Shown here: positions 33,881-42,508 of the stretch, in pieces
How positions within the stretch are numbered: position 1 is the stretch's first letter
Layout of the letters: every line of letters begins with the position of its first letter
Origin: Fretibacterium sp.
Lineage (GTDB): Bacteria > Synergistota > Synergistia > Synergistales > Aminobacteriaceae
Assembly (NCBI GenBank): GCA_024695065.1
Contig: JAILIX010000099.1
Location: 1 to 64,000, forward strand
Length of the DNA: 64,000 nucleotides
Reading direction: 5' to 3'
Notes under the pieces: generated by a model
What the model saw: only the letters and a program-made list of their open reading frames with translations
Database searches by the model: none
Told to the model about the DNA's origin: nothing
Made by a program: the position numbers and the translations under genes

Positions 33881-35380
33881 TTACTCCTCGAAATAGACGT
33901 TGCGGAAGGAGTGGACCTCAAACGGGTCAACCTGGAACCCCTTGACGACCTTGCGGACACCGGCGGTTCCCACTTCGTTGTGCAGGTAAATCATCGGAAG
34001 CTGCTCGTTGATGTAGAGCTGCATTTCCTTATAGACCTTCGCGCGCTCCTCACCGTCCGGCAGACTGCGGCCCTTGGCCAGCAGTGAATCCAGCTTCTTG
34101 TCATCAAACGTGGTGTAGTTGGTGCCGGCGTTGGACTCCAGCAGCCCCGCCACAGCGTAGTCCGGATCAGGCACGGAAAGTCCCCAGCCCAGCAGGAACA
34201 CGTCATGTGACCTCTGCTGAAGGGCCTGAAGGTACGCGCCCCACTCCTGCTGGACGATCTCGGTCTTGATGCCGAGCTCCGCCAGCTGAGCCTGGATGAT
34301 CTGGGCCATGTCCACGCGCTCCTTGCGCTCGTTGGAACGGATGACGAAGCTGAGGGACGAAGGATCGACGCCGGCCTCTGCAAAGAGCTTCTTCGCCTTC
34401 TCCACGTCGCGCTCGTGAACAGGCAGCTCGCCGTCAATGGAGTACTTCGTCACGGATGGAATGAGCGAACGGGGGCTCTTGCCCAGACCGCGGAACACCG
34501 CCGCCTCAATCCGCACTGTGTCCAGAGCCGCGAAAATAGCCTGACGCACTCTCACATCGTCAAAGGGCTTCTTGTGAACGTTGAAGCCCATGTAGGTGGT
34601 GGAGGGCAGGACGACGCGCTGAAGCTCCAGCTCCGGGTTTTCTTCGATGCGGGACACCTCGATGGGGGGAACGGGGTAGGCGATGTCGACAGCGCCGGTC
34701 TCCAGCTCGATGGTGCGGTTCGTGGGCTCCGGGATGGAGCGGACAGTCAGGGTCTTGTACTTCGCCTTCTCGCCCCAGTAGTCATCGAAGCGCTCGAAGG
34801 TGTAGTGGTCACCCTTCGCCCACTCCTTGAACTTGAACGGCCCTGTGCCGACGGGGTTCATGCCGTAGTCATCGCCCGCGGCCTCGACGGCCTTCTTGTT
34901 GACGATGTTGCCCCAGCTGTGGACCAGGGAGGAGAAGAAGGGGAAATTGACCTTCTTCAGGTGCAGGATGATGGTGTAGTCATCCACGATCTCCACGTTG
35001 TCCAGGTCCTGAGAGTAGGTGTGGATGTGGCTCCCGGCAGGGGTGTTGGCCCGCTCAAGGGAGAACTTCACGTCCTCGGCCTTCATCTCCTCGCCATTGT
35101 GGAACTTGACGCCCTTGCGCAGGACCATCTTGTAATCCTTGTCGGTCAGGAACTCCCAGCTCTCAGCCAGGCCGGGACGAATCGTGCCGTCGGGATTCAG
35201 GAAGATCAGCGTGTCATAGATGTGCGAGCACGCGCGGGAGGTCGGGTAGTCGTTGTGCCCGATGGGGTCCAGCGTCGTGGGGTCGTACTGGTCGGCCACG
35301 ACGAGGGTGTCCTTCGCCGCGAACGCCGCGCCGCACAGCGCCAGCGTCAAAACCAAAGCCGCGATAAAGCTCTTTCTCAA
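33881..35380 (-). CDS. ABC transporter substrate-binding protein, family 5 (DppA/OppA-like)
   Basis: 499 residues with an N-terminal signal peptide (RKSFIAALVLTLALCGAAFA) and the SBP family 5 fold. Motifs: TLDPIGHNDYPTSRACSHIYDTL near the start, NGEEMKAEDVKFSLERA, NPVGTGPFKFKEW and GFNVHKKPFDDVRVRQA. Relatives bind peptides, glutathione or nickel chelates. No permease or ATPase gene is adjacent, so it must share a transporter encoded elsewhere. TTG 35380 was chosen because AAGGAGAGG precedes it by six bases; the ORF is open to 35443. It follows the amidohydrolase gene by 81 bp on the same strand. Confidence 0.9.
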   Translation of the reverse strand: MRKSFIAALVLTLALCGAAFAAKDTLVVADQYDPTTLDPIGHNDYPTSRACSHIYDTLIFLNPDGTIRPGLAESWEFLTDKDYKMVLRKGVKFHNGEEMKAEDVKFSLERANTPAGSHIHTYSQDLDNVEIVDDYTIILHLKKVNFPFFSSLVHSWGNIVNKKAVEAAGDDYGMNPVGTGPFKFKEWAKGDHYTFERFDDYWGEKAKYKTLTVRSIPEPTNRTIELETGAVDIAYPVPPIEVSRIEENPELELQRVVLPSTTYMGFNVHKKPFDDVRVRQAIFAALDTVRIEAAVFRGLGKSPRSLIPSVTKYSIDGELPVHERDVEKAKKLFAEAGVDPSSLSFVIRSNERKERVDMAQIIQAQLAELGIKTEIVQQEWGAYLQALQQRSHDVFLLGWGLSVPDPDYAVAGLLESNAGTNYTTFDDKKLDSLLAKGRSLPDGEERAKVYKEMQLYINEQLPMIYLHNEVGTAGVRKVVKGFQVDPFEVHSFRNVYFEE

Positions 35381-35461
35381 AACAATCCTCTCCTTATTGA
35401 GAATTTTTCTATCCCAAAGGAAGCCCCGGCAGAGCCCCCTCAAGGTCCCAAAAATTTCTTT

Positions 35462-36631
35462 CTAACGATGCCAGACGGACTCGCCGTCAATCAGAGTCGC
35501 CACAACCCGAGTGCGGGCGTCCAGCGGGTCTCCGTCCCACACGGCAAGGTCCGCGTCCCTGCCCGTCTCGATAGTTCCCATGCGCCTCTCAAGTCCAAGG
35601 TGCTCCGCTGCATAGACCGTCAGGCTCCTCAGCGCCTCGTCAGGCGGCAGTCCCGCCTTCACGGCCAGAGCCGCGGAAACGACGGCATGCTCAATGGGAA
35701 TGACGGGGTGGTCGGTGATGAGGCAGAAGTGAACACCCGCCCTCCACAGGGCCGCAGGCGTGTCCCAGGACTTATTCTTCAGTTCTATTTTACACCGTGA
35801 GGAGAGTGTGGGGCCCACAGCGGCATAAACTTTCTTCTCCGCCAGCCAGGGCGCGATGAGCCGCCCCTCCGTGCAGTGCTCAATAGTGTATTTCAGATGG
35901 AACTCCTCCGCAATGCGCACCGCCGTCTGGATATCGTCCAGACGGTGGCAGTGGACGCGAAGCGGCATCTCGCGCTTCAGCACAGCGGCAAGGGCCTCCA
36001 TCCCAAGATCCCGCTCAAAGGGCTCCTCTTTTTTCTGCGCGTCCTCTTCCTTGGCAAGGTAGTTCCGGGCCTGAACAAACGCGCTGCGCATCAGCGCCGC
36101 GTTGCCCATGCGCGTGGTGGGCAGTTTCTCTTTCGGTTTGTAGACGCTCACGGGGTTCTCCCCCAGCGCCGCTTTCATGCCGGAGGCGGGGATAACGGCC
36201 ATGCGCTCCACGATATCGGGTTTTGTCTTCAGGGTCATCCCCTGCCCTCCGATGACGTTGGCGCTGCCAGGCAGAGCCTGCACACACGTCACGCCGCCGG
36301 ACAACGCATCGTTAAAGGCTGTGTCCTGGGGGTAGAGCGCATCCAGCACACGGAGCTGCGGCGTGACGGGATCGGACATATCATTGTCGTCCACCAGAGC
36401 TTCCGGGAAATCCTCGGGGCAGACTCCAATGTGAGTGTGCGCATCAATAAGCCCCGGGGTCACACGAAAACCGGAGAGATCGACACACTCCACGCCATTC
36501 GTGTCAAAAACGCCGCCCACCTGCGCAATTTTTCCATCCCTGATGAGGATGTCCCGTTGTTCAAAACCGTTGTCGGTCTTTCTGCCGGTCCAGACCAAGG
36601 CACCTTTAAGCCAGCGCATTGTACGCTGCAA
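35462..36631 (-). CDS. Amidohydrolase (imidazolonepropionase-related)
   Basis: 389 residues, metal-dependent amidohydrolase TIM barrel. Metal ligands: PGLIDAHTHIG (HxH), RVHCHRLDD (His), YTIEHCTEG (His) and ITDHPVIP (Asp), followed by the C-terminal GTIETGRDADLAVWDGDPLD of this superfamily. It differs from NagA, so it does not fill the gap in the GlcNAc pathway. With the peptide-type binding protein downstream, a role in hydrolysing an imported amide or dipeptide is plausible. TTG 36631 has GGGAGGGG seven bases upstream; ATG 36619 is the alternative. Confidence 0.87.
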   Translation of the reverse strand: MQRTMRWLKGALVWTGRKTDNGFEQRDILIRDGKIAQVGGVFDTNGVECVDLSGFRVTPGLIDAHTHIGVCPEDFPEALVDDNDMSDPVTPQLRVLDALYPQDTAFNDALSGGVTCVQALPGSANVIGGQGMTLKTKPDIVERMAVIPASGMKAALGENPVSVYKPKEKLPTTRMGNAALMRSAFVQARNYLAKEEDAQKKEEPFERDLGMEALAAVLKREMPLRVHCHRLDDIQTAVRIAEEFHLKYTIEHCTEGRLIAPWLAEKKVYAAVGPTLSSRCKIELKNKSWDTPAALWRAGVHFCLITDHPVIPIEHAVVSAALAVKAGLPPDEALRSLTVYAAEHLGLERRMGTIETGRDADLAVWDGDPLDARTRVVATLIDGESVWHR

Positions 36632-36654
36632 GGCAGATCCCCTCCCTGAAGAAA

Positions 36655-36702
36655 AGAAAAACTCCGTTTCCGGCCATTTTGAAAAAGATGGTAGAAACGG
36701 AG
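36655..36702 (-). terminator. Terminator downstream of tRNA-Glu
   Basis: On the minus strand CTCCGTTTC (36702-36694) pairs with GAAACGGAG (36670-36662), followed by TTTTTCTTTT. It ends the tRNA transcript just before the amidohydrolase gene. Confidence 0.8.
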
Positions 36703-36710
36703 ATACATTC

Positions 36711-36786
36711 TGGTAGCCCCAACGAGATTCGAACTCGTGTTTTAGCCTTGAGAGGGCTACGACCTAGGCCGCTAGTCGATGGGGCC
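36711..36786 (-). tRNA. tRNA-Glu (anticodon CTC)
   Basis: A 76-base cloverleaf on the minus strand. The acceptor stem is GGCCCCA/TGGGGCT (one G-T pair). The anticodon stem is TAGCC/GGCTA with loop CTCTCAA, giving anticodon CUC for GAG. The T-arm is CGAG TTCGAAT CTCG, and CCA is encoded. A perfect-spacing promoter lies upstream and a terminator downstream, so it is an independent single-tRNA unit. Confidence 0.96.
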
Positions 36787-36849
36787 GTTGAAAGTCAAAG
36801 AGGAATTTTCCACGTTTCCCAGAAGCCTTTCCTCTTCTCAACGAAGGAA

Positions 36850-36878
36850 ATATTACCACAGGTTCCCAAATCGTGCAA
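36850..36878 (-). promoter_or_regulatory. tRNA-Glu promoter
   Basis: On the minus strand TTGCAC (36878-36873), 17-bp spacer, TAATAT (36855-36850). It lies about 64 bp before the tRNA and directly after the dctM stop codon. Confidence 0.75.
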
Positions 36879-36885
36879 GCCCCGT

Positions 36886-38181
36886 TTACAGACCTATCAT
36901 TTCCGGGATGACCGTCGTCAGCGCCGGAAAGGTAATGACAATGAACTGCACGGCCAGCGCCACCAGAATGAAGGGCCATATCTTGCGGAACAGCTCTCCG
37001 ATGGGGATTTTTCCGATGGCTGCAACGATGTAGTTGCACGCGCCCACCGGAGGCGTGATCAGGGCAATGGTGACATTCAGGGTCATGACGACACCGAAGT
37101 GGAAGGGGTCAATCCCGGCTCTGACGGCGAGGGGCGCGAAGATAGGCGTGAGCAGCGTGAGAACCGCCACCTCCTCCATAAACATACCGACAATAAACAC
37201 GATGGCGGAGAGGGTGATCAGCAGGAGCCACGGGCGCTCCAGAAGCCCCGCCCCGATGACGAAATCGCTGAACATCTGCGTCACGCGCTCATACTTGAGG
37301 TACCACCCCACCACGGAGGCCGCGCCCATGATCAGGAAAATCGCGCTGGAGCTGCGCACAGCCTCATACAGCGACTGGCCCAGGCCCCTGAGGGTGAGCT
37401 GGCGCGTGACGAGGAACCCCACGCCGATGCAGTACAGACAGGCCAGCGCGCCGGACTCCGTGGGCGTCACAATGCCCAGGACAATTCCCCCAATGATGAT
37501 GACAGGGGCTGCCAGCGCCAGGACAGAACGCCGGAGAATGCGCCATTTAGCGCGTCTGACGGCGGCCGTATCCATGATGGGAACGTTGTACCTGCGCGAG
37601 TAGTACCAGTTCATAATCATAAAGGCAAGGCCCAGAATGAAGCCTGGAATCACCCCCGCGGCAAACAGCCCGCCGATGGAGGAGTTGGTGAGCGAAGCGT
37701 AGATAATCATGAACACACTGGGGGGGATGATGGGGCCGATCAGGGAACTTCCCGCCGTCAGCCCCGCGGCGTAGGCCCGGGGAAAACCCTCCTTCTCCAT
37801 GGCAGGAATGAGGATGGAACCCAGGGCGGAGGCGTCGGCGGCCGCGCTTCCGTTGACCCCGGCGAACACCACACTCCCCACGACATTGACATAGCCCAGC
37901 CCTCCCCGCACGGAACCCACGATAAGGCGGCTGAAGTCCAGCAGCCGGTCCGTGAGCCCGGACCGGTTCATCAGAATGCCCGTCAGGATAAAGAAGGGCA
38001 TCGCCATGAGCGTGAAGCCGTCCATCCCGCCATAGAACTGCTGAGGGATGACGCGCAGCAGGCCCAGGGGATCCGGCGTCCCAAGGATGCCCAGCAGACC
38101 GGTCATGAGGAGCGCCGCGTAGAGCGGAACCCCGATGAGCATCTGCCCCAGAAAAGTGAAGAACAGGATAATGTCGTACAT
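36886..38181 (-). CDS. dctM: TRAP transporter large permease DctM (system 2)
   Basis: 431 residues, about 12 membrane helices. Signatures: VVFAGVNGSAAADASALGSI, SSLIGPIIPPSVFMIIYA and ALITPPVGACNYIVAAIGKIP. It is paralogous to the system-1 protein but clearly different in sequence, so the substrates probably differ. The start overlaps the dctQ stop by one base (TAATG). Confidence 0.94.
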   Translation of the reverse strand: MYDIILFFTFLGQMLIGVPLYAALLMTGLLGILGTPDPLGLLRVIPQQFYGGMDGFTLMAMPFFILTGILMNRSGLTDRLLDFSRLIVGSVRGGLGYVNVVGSVVFAGVNGSAAADASALGSILIPAMEKEGFPRAYAAGLTAGSSLIGPIIPPSVFMIIYASLTNSSIGGLFAAGVIPGFILGLAFMIMNWYYSRRYNVPIMDTAAVRRAKWRILRRSVLALAAPVIIIGGIVLGIVTPTESGALACLYCIGVGFLVTRQLTLRGLGQSLYEAVRSSSAIFLIMGAASVVGWYLKYERVTQMFSDFVIGAGLLERPWLLLITLSAIVFIVGMFMEEVAVLTLLTPIFAPLAVRAGIDPFHFGVVMTLNVTIALITPPVGACNYIVAAIGKIPIGELFRKIWPFILVALAVQFIVITFPALTTVIPEMIGL

Positions 38182-38663
38182 TATTTCCTGTCCTTCCTGC
38201 GCTCAAAGCGGCTCGCGACAAGGACAATCAGCAGCATCCCCATCCCGGCGGGCACCGCCATCAGAGGAACAGCGCGGGGAATCTTGAGGGCCATCGTCCT
38301 CATGGTCCAGCTGCCCATGACGTTCTGCACGCCGTAGACGATGAGGACAACAAGCACCACCGCCTCAATGAGGAATGAGATAAAACGGCAAAAAGCCCGC
38401 CAACGGGGGGGAAGAACATTGACCACAAAATCGATGGACATATTGTCCCCCGCCGCGAAGGCAGACGAAGCCCCGATGAGCACGAAGCCCACCATTGAAA
38501 AGCGTGCCAGCTCCTCCGTCCATACGAGGGATACCCCCGCTGTCTGCCGGGCAATGACGCCAACGGTGATGTCCGCGATATTGAGCACGAGAAAGCAGCA
38601 GCCGGCCACTGCGCTGAGCCGCACGATAAAGCGGCTCAGCCTGCTGAAAAAAGCTTCCATCAC
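38181..38663 (-). CDS. dctQ: TRAP transporter small permease DctQ (system 2)
   Basis: 160 residues with four membrane helices and the DctQ signature VSLVWTEELARFSMVGFVLIG with AGDNMSIDFVV. It overlaps the end of dctP (ATGA) and the start of dctM. Unlike system 1, no terminator separates the binding-protein gene from the membrane genes. Confidence 0.92.
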   Translation of the reverse strand: MMEAFFSRLSRFIVRLSAVAGCCFLVLNIADITVGVIARQTAGVSLVWTEELARFSMVGFVLIGASSAFAAGDNMSIDFVVNVLPPRWRAFCRFISFLIEAVVLVVLIVYGVQNVMGSWTMRTMALKIPRAVPLMAVPAGMGMLLIVLVASRFERRKDRK

Positions 38664-39694
38664 CTGACTTCAGTCGCCTTATTCGCGGCCTCCGCGCCGC
38701 GCTGGGCCATCTCAAGCCACTGGGGGTCCTCCACGCGCTTCTTCAGCCACTCGACGTAGCCGGGCTGGCCGATGGTACGGAACATATCCATTTCCTCCGC
38801 GTTGGGAGCGTAGACCTGCATTCCCTTTCTCCGGCATTCCTCGACCTGCTCTGAGTCCTGGGACTCAATGCGCTTGCGCGTGAGGGCGTTGGCCTCCTTC
38901 GCGGCCTCCACCACCGCCGTGCGCTCAGCATCGGTGAGCGAGTCGTAGAGCGCGCCGTTCATCAGCAGGAACTGATCGGAATACTGGATATTGGCCAGCG
39001 TCATGTACTTCTGGACCTCCGTCAGGCTGCCCAGCAGAACATAGAACGCCGGGTTCATCTGGCCATCCACAACGCCTGTCTTGAGCGCCATGTAAAGTTC
39101 CCCCCAGGGGATTGGCGTGCCGTTGGCGCCAAAGGCATTGAAGATCGCGATTTGCCCCTCGTCCATGCCGCGGAACTTCAGCCCGGCAAAGTCCCTGGGG
39201 CTGTGGATTTCCCGTTTGGAGTTCGTGAAGGCCAGAAACCCGCCGTCCTCCACGACCTCCAGCATGACGCAGCCCGTGCGTTCCCGGAACAGGGCTTTCA
39301 GCTTTGTCATGTACTCACTGGTGTCAAAGAAGATATGAGCGGCCTCAAAACTGTTGAACATAAAGGGGATGGAGGACGGGTAGAGCTCCGGCAGAACGGT
39401 CCCCAGGGCAGCGAAGGACGCAATGTCCGCCAGCGGCTGATTGAGCCCCTGCTTCATGATGAGCTCCATGCGCTGCTCCTCGGAGCCAAGCTGCTCGTCG
39501 GGATAGACCTCGAACGTCAGAGAACCCTTCGTCTTCTCCGAAGCGCGGGTGATGAACTCCCTGACAAAGTAGTGCTGGATGTTGGACTCAGCATCCGCGG
39601 GCCCCTGGTGGGATATCTTGATGGTCGTCGCAGCCTGGGACGCCCCCGCTCCCAGCAGTCCTGCCAGGACCCATACACACAATAATTTTTTCAT
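38660..39694 (-). CDS. dctP: TRAP transporter solute-binding protein DctP (system 2)
   Basis: 344 residues with a signal peptide (KKLLCVWVLAGLLGAGASQA). DctP features: ISHQGPADAESNIQHYFVREF, FAGLKFRGMDEGQI (the arginine expected to contact the carboxylate), and LYMALKTGVVDGQMNP. ATG 39694 has AGGAGG seven bases upstream; the frame is open to 39748. The rhodanese gene lies just upstream. Confidence 0.93.
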   Translation of the reverse strand: MKKLLCVWVLAGLLGAGASQAATTIKISHQGPADAESNIQHYFVREFITRASEKTKGSLTFEVYPDEQLGSEEQRMELIMKQGLNQPLADIASFAALGTVLPELYPSSIPFMFNSFEAAHIFFDTSEYMTKLKALFRERTGCVMLEVVEDGGFLAFTNSKREIHSPRDFAGLKFRGMDEGQIAIFNAFGANGTPIPWGELYMALKTGVVDGQMNPAFYVLLGSLTEVQKYMTLANIQYSDQFLLMNGALYDSLTDAERTAVVEAAKEANALTRKRIESQDSEQVEECRRKGMQVYAPNAEEMDMFRTIGQPGYVEWLKKRVEDPQWLEMAQRGAEAANKATEVR

Positions 39695-39750
39695 CCTGAA
39701 ACCTCCTAAAAAATTTTTCCGGCTTATTATAACGGAAAACTGAAACAACG

Positions 39751-40233
39751 CTACTTTCCCAGCTCGTGGTCCTCCGGCAGCAGCTTGTTGGCAGGGTCCC
39801 TGACCCAGCCCAGCGTGCCCTCCTTGTAGGACTTTATCATGGAAGCATCAAACTCAAATTCCTTCACCAGAGCCTCGGCAAAACTGCTGGACAAAAGCCC
39901 TGCATTGCAGTAGAGGATGAGCGTGACGTCCTTCCTCAGTCCGGATTTCTTCAGCAGTTCTTCGGCATTCCTGAGTTCCAGTCTGGAACCGGGGAAATTG
40001 ACCGCTCCGGCGATATGTCCGCCGGGAGCCCCATCAAACGGGGATTTGCCATTGAAAACATCCTCGTCACGGACGTCCACCAACAGAAATCCGGGCTTGC
40101 CTGTGTGCTCCTTCACATAAGCCGCGTTCACTTCCTCAAAGTGAGGCTCCATCCAGTAGAACACGAATACACAAAGAACTGCCCCCAGGAACAGGACAAC
40201 GCTGGCTGTGATAAGATGAATTCGTGTGCTCAT
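39751..40233 (-). CDS. Membrane-anchored rhodanese-domain protein
   Basis: 160 residues. One N-terminal membrane helix (about 8-28), then a rhodanese fold with FLLVDVRDEDVFNG and HIAGAVNFPG. The active-site loop is LYCNAGLLSSS, with the cysteine near 108 present. Such domains carry sulfane sulfur or act as single-domain sulfurtransferases; here it would face the periplasm. It follows the cupin gene by two bases, so the pair is probably an operon that may extend into the TRAP genes downstream. Confidence 0.85.
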   Translation of the reverse strand: MSTRIHLITASVVLFLGAVLCVFVFYWMEPHFEEVNAAYVKEHTGKPGFLLVDVRDEDVFNGKSPFDGAPGGHIAGAVNFPGSRLELRNAEELLKKSGLRKDVTLILYCNAGLLSSSFAEALVKEFEFDASMIKSYKEGTLGWVRDPANKLLPEDHELGK

Positions 40234-40235
40234 GA

Positions 40236-40607
40236 TTACAGGTTGGAGTACCCGGGCTCGTTGTAAATCAGTGCCATGAACTCAAGGTCTGCGTCGGAGT
40301 TGTTCTCAAGGCTGTGCCACTGTCCGACCTCAATCACGCAGACATCGCCGGGGCGGACCCGCGTGACCGTTCTGGCGACACCGTCCGGGCTCTCCGTGAA
40401 GTCCCCCTCGCCTTTCAGGATGTAATAGGGCTCCGTATCGCGCACATGCTGATGCCACCCGACGCTGGACTTTGGCGGCAGCACAACCCGGGCATACAGA
40501 CGGCCGTGCCCCAGCAGTTCCTCCTTCGATACAATATGGTGGACATGGGCAGGACCCGTTCCCCCTGCAAGCCCCTGAACCTCGACGACATTCTCTCTTC
40601 TGACCAA
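40236..40607 (-). CDS. Cupin-domain protein
   Basis: About 123 residues forming a single cupin barrel. Motif 1 is WHQHVRDTEPYYILKGEGDF (two His and a Glu); motif 2 is PGDVCVIEVGQWHSLEN (His). These would bind one metal ion. The start is uncertain: TTG 40607 is preceded by AAGGAGGAG at ideal spacing, while ATG 40652 has only a weak site. Function is unknown; small cupins of this type include sugar isomerases, dioxygenases and sensors. Confidence 0.83.
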   Translation of the reverse strand: MVRRENVVEVQGLAGGTGPAHVHHIVSKEELLGHGRLYARVVLPPKSSVGWHQHVRDTEPYYILKGEGDFTESPDGVARTVTRVRPGDVCVIEVGQWHSLENNSDADLEFMALIYNEPGYSNL

Positions 40608-40659
40608 GATGTCCTCCTCCTTGTTTTCCTGACCGGCCGGTGCCGATACCATTCTTTCA

Positions 40660-40689
40660 ATTATATCTTATAAAAGAAGGCATGGATAA
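40660..40689 (-). promoter_or_regulatory. Candidate promoter of the cupin/rhodanese operon
   Basis: On the minus strand TTATCC (40689-40684), 18-bp spacer, TATAAT (40665-40660). The -10 is perfect, the -35 poor. Placement fits a start at TTG 40607 with a leader of about 45 bases. Confidence 0.4.
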
Positions 40690-40740
40690 TATCCGGGCTC
40701 CTGAATCGGAACAAACGGGGCCACCCTGTACATATTATTG

Positions 40741-40746
40741 TATAAT
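40741..40746 (+). promoter_or_regulatory. Candidate -10 element of the nnrD operon
   Basis: TATAAT preceded directly by TTG, 46 bp before the nnrD ATG. No convincing -35 is seen at normal spacing. Confidence 0.35.
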
Positions 40747-40791
40747 GAGAGAAATAATTTCGTCAGCACGGAATTTTGGGAGGCGAACGTC

Positions 40792-41673
40792 ATGACCGGC
40801 ACATCGGCAGGGAACCCGCTGAGCGGGGCAGAGAACATTATCAGACTTTTGCCGCGCCGTCCTCTGGATATGCACAAGGGAGACCGGGGACGTCTGCTTG
40901 TGGCCGGAGGCTCCGGACATTATCCCGGCGCGCCCTCCCTCTCTGCACTCGGAGCTTTGCGGAGCGGCGCGGGGGTGGTGACTCTGCTCTCCCTGCCTCA
41001 GGTGTGCGCCGCCTGCGCGGCCCGGCTGCCGGAGGCTGTCTTCTGGCCCGCGGAGAACGTGGGAGACTGGCTTGACCTGGCTCTTGACGGGGCGCCCTCT
41101 AACGCCGCAGCCGTTGTCGGGCCCGGTCTGGAACGCTCAGAGGAGGCGCAGGACTTTGTGACAGGGATGTGGAAGAGATGGCCTCATCCCCTGCTGGTGG
41201 ACGGCGACGGACTCTTTGCTCTGGCAGAGAAAGGGAAGGACCTGCCTCCCCGTGAAGACACCCTTCTGACGCCCCATGAGGGAGAGGCCGCCCGACTTCT
41301 GGGCACGACGCCCGGGGCCGTCTGTTCCGGCCGTGAGGAGGCAGTGAGGGCTCTGGCAGACCGCTGGGGGGGCACGGTGCTGCTCAAGGGACACGGGACG
41401 CTCATCGCACGCAGAGGGGACAAAATCATTCACCGTCTGGACTGGGGCGGACCGGAACTGGCTGTGCCTGGATCCGGCGACGTGCTCTCCGGCTGTATCG
41501 GGGCTCTGCTGGCCGCCGGGCTGAACCCGCTGGACGCAGCCCGGCTGGGCGGGGCATTGCATGGGATGGCCGGGGAACGGCTTGCCGGGGACGGAGTCGA
41601 CGGCGTGCTGGCCTCGGAGATTGCCGGGGCCCTTCGGGCAGTCCTCCACGGGCTGAGGAGGCTGGCCGTATGA
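40792..41673 (+). CDS. nnrD: ADP/ATP-dependent NAD(P)H-hydrate dehydratase
   Basis: 293 residues, ribokinase-like fold of the YjeF C-terminal family. Motifs: GRLLVAGGSGHYPGAPSL, ALRSGAGVVTL, DGDGLFAL, LTPHEGEAARLLG and VPGSGDVLSGCIGALLAAG with the catalytic Asp. It repairs hydrated NAD(P)H. In many bacteria it is fused to the NnrE epimerase; that domain is absent here. ATG 40792 follows GGGAGG by eight bases. First gene of an overlapping four-gene operon with tsaE and tsaB. Confidence 0.93.
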   Translation: MTGTSAGNPLSGAENIIRLLPRRPLDMHKGDRGRLLVAGGSGHYPGAPSLSALGALRSGAGVVTLLSLPQVCAACAARLPEAVFWPAENVGDWLDLALDGAPSNAAAVVGPGLERSEEAQDFVTGMWKRWPHPLLVDGDGLFALAEKGKDLPPREDTLLTPHEGEAARLLGTTPGAVCSGREEAVRALADRWGGTVLLKGHGTLIARRGDKIIHRLDWGGPELAVPGSGDVLSGCIGALLAAGLNPLDAARLGGALHGMAGERLAGDGVDGVLASEIAGALRAVLHGLRRLAV

Positions 41674-41975
41674 CCTCCCTGTCCGGGCCGGGAAAAGGTC
41701 CACGCCCGCGGCGGCAGCGCGTGGACTGGGACGCTGAAATCCAAAAGACGGAGCGCATCCGGCGCAGGGGGCTGATCATGAGCGGAGTGAGTTTCGCCGT
41801 CGCCTCCGCGTTTATCATTGGCGTGTGGCGCATGGGTGGAGAGGATATCGCCCTCCCCCGCAAGGTGATTTCCGTCCTCTGTCTTGCCGCAGCCTGTCTG
41901 GTGTTCCGTGCCGTTTTAAAGCACCGCGCCCATATGAAAAACCGGACAAAGACAGGGACGGGAGCTCAGGAATGA
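41670..41975 (+). CDS. Small membrane protein, 101 residues
   Basis: Overlaps nnrD and tsaE by four bases at each end (ATGA), so it is surely translated as part of the operon. A basic N-terminal tail of about 35 residues is followed by two hydrophobic segments (about 36-52 and 66-80) and a basic C-terminus. I recognise no family. It could be a small inner-membrane protein with both ends in the cytoplasm. Confidence 0.7.
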   Translation: MTSLSGPGKGPRPRRQRVDWDAEIQKTERIRRRGLIMSGVSFAVASAFIIGVWRMGGEDIALPRKVISVLCLAAACLVFRAVLKHRAHMKNRTKTGTGAQE

Positions 41976-42508
41976 CCCACCCTTTCACTTTGCTTTCTTC
42001 CTCCGGCGAGGCCACACGGAGTCTGGGCGAAGCTCTGGGCCGTGCGCTGGAACCTGGAGCGGTGGTTCTGCTGGACGGAGATTTGGGGACGGGCAAGACT
42101 GTCCTGGTCCGGGGGGCGGGCGGCGCGCTGGGGGCCTCCGGTGTACGGAGCCCGTCGTTTACCCTTGTCAACGAGTATCGGACCAAAGGCGGTCTGCTCT
42201 TGGTGCACGCGGACCTTTACCGTCTGGAGACGGAGGGGGTGGAGGCCCTTGACCTGGAGGATTATCTGGCGCCGGGAGACGCGGCGCTGCTGGTGGAGTG
42301 GCCGGAACGATGGGCTTTCCCTCCTGAGGACGCGCTGAGGCTGGAACTGCGGGTACCGGATGAGCCCGGCGGCGAATGGCTCCGGAGGGTAACCTTCCGC
42401 CCCGGCGGCCCGCAGGCTGAGGGGGTAGCGGCGCGCGTGCTGGCCGCCGTGGAGGCCGGGGACTGTCCCGGCGTGAAGAGGGTCATGGAGGCGGAAGATG
42501 AGTGTTGA
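41972..42508 (+). CDS. tsaE: tRNA threonylcarbamoyladenosine biosynthesis ATPase TsaE
   Basis: 178 residues. P-loop LDGDLGTGKTVLVRG, then SPSFTLVNEY and HADLYRLE, and the Walker B-like LLVEWPERW. TsaE works with TsaB and TsaD to form the t6A modification at position 37 of ANN-reading tRNAs. ATG 41972 overlaps the stop of the small membrane gene; the longer upstream frame is a shadow. tsaB overlaps its end by 11 bases. The window also encodes MtaB, which methylthiolates t6A. Confidence 0.95.
   Translation: MTHPFTLLSSSGEATRSLGEALGRALEPGAVVLLDGDLGTGKTVLVRGAGGALGASGVRSPSFTLVNEYRTKGGLLLVHADLYRLETEGVEALDLEDYLAPGDAALLVEWPERWAFPPEDALRLELRVPDEPGGEWLRRVTFRPGGPQAEGVAARVLAAVEAGDCPGVKRVMEAEDEC

Noticed and set aside
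35462-36631. Considered as the missing nagA of the GlcNAc pathway
   Set aside because: Metal-site and C-terminal motifs match imidazolonepropionase-like amidohydrolases, and it is in a separate operon with a peptide-type binding protein.
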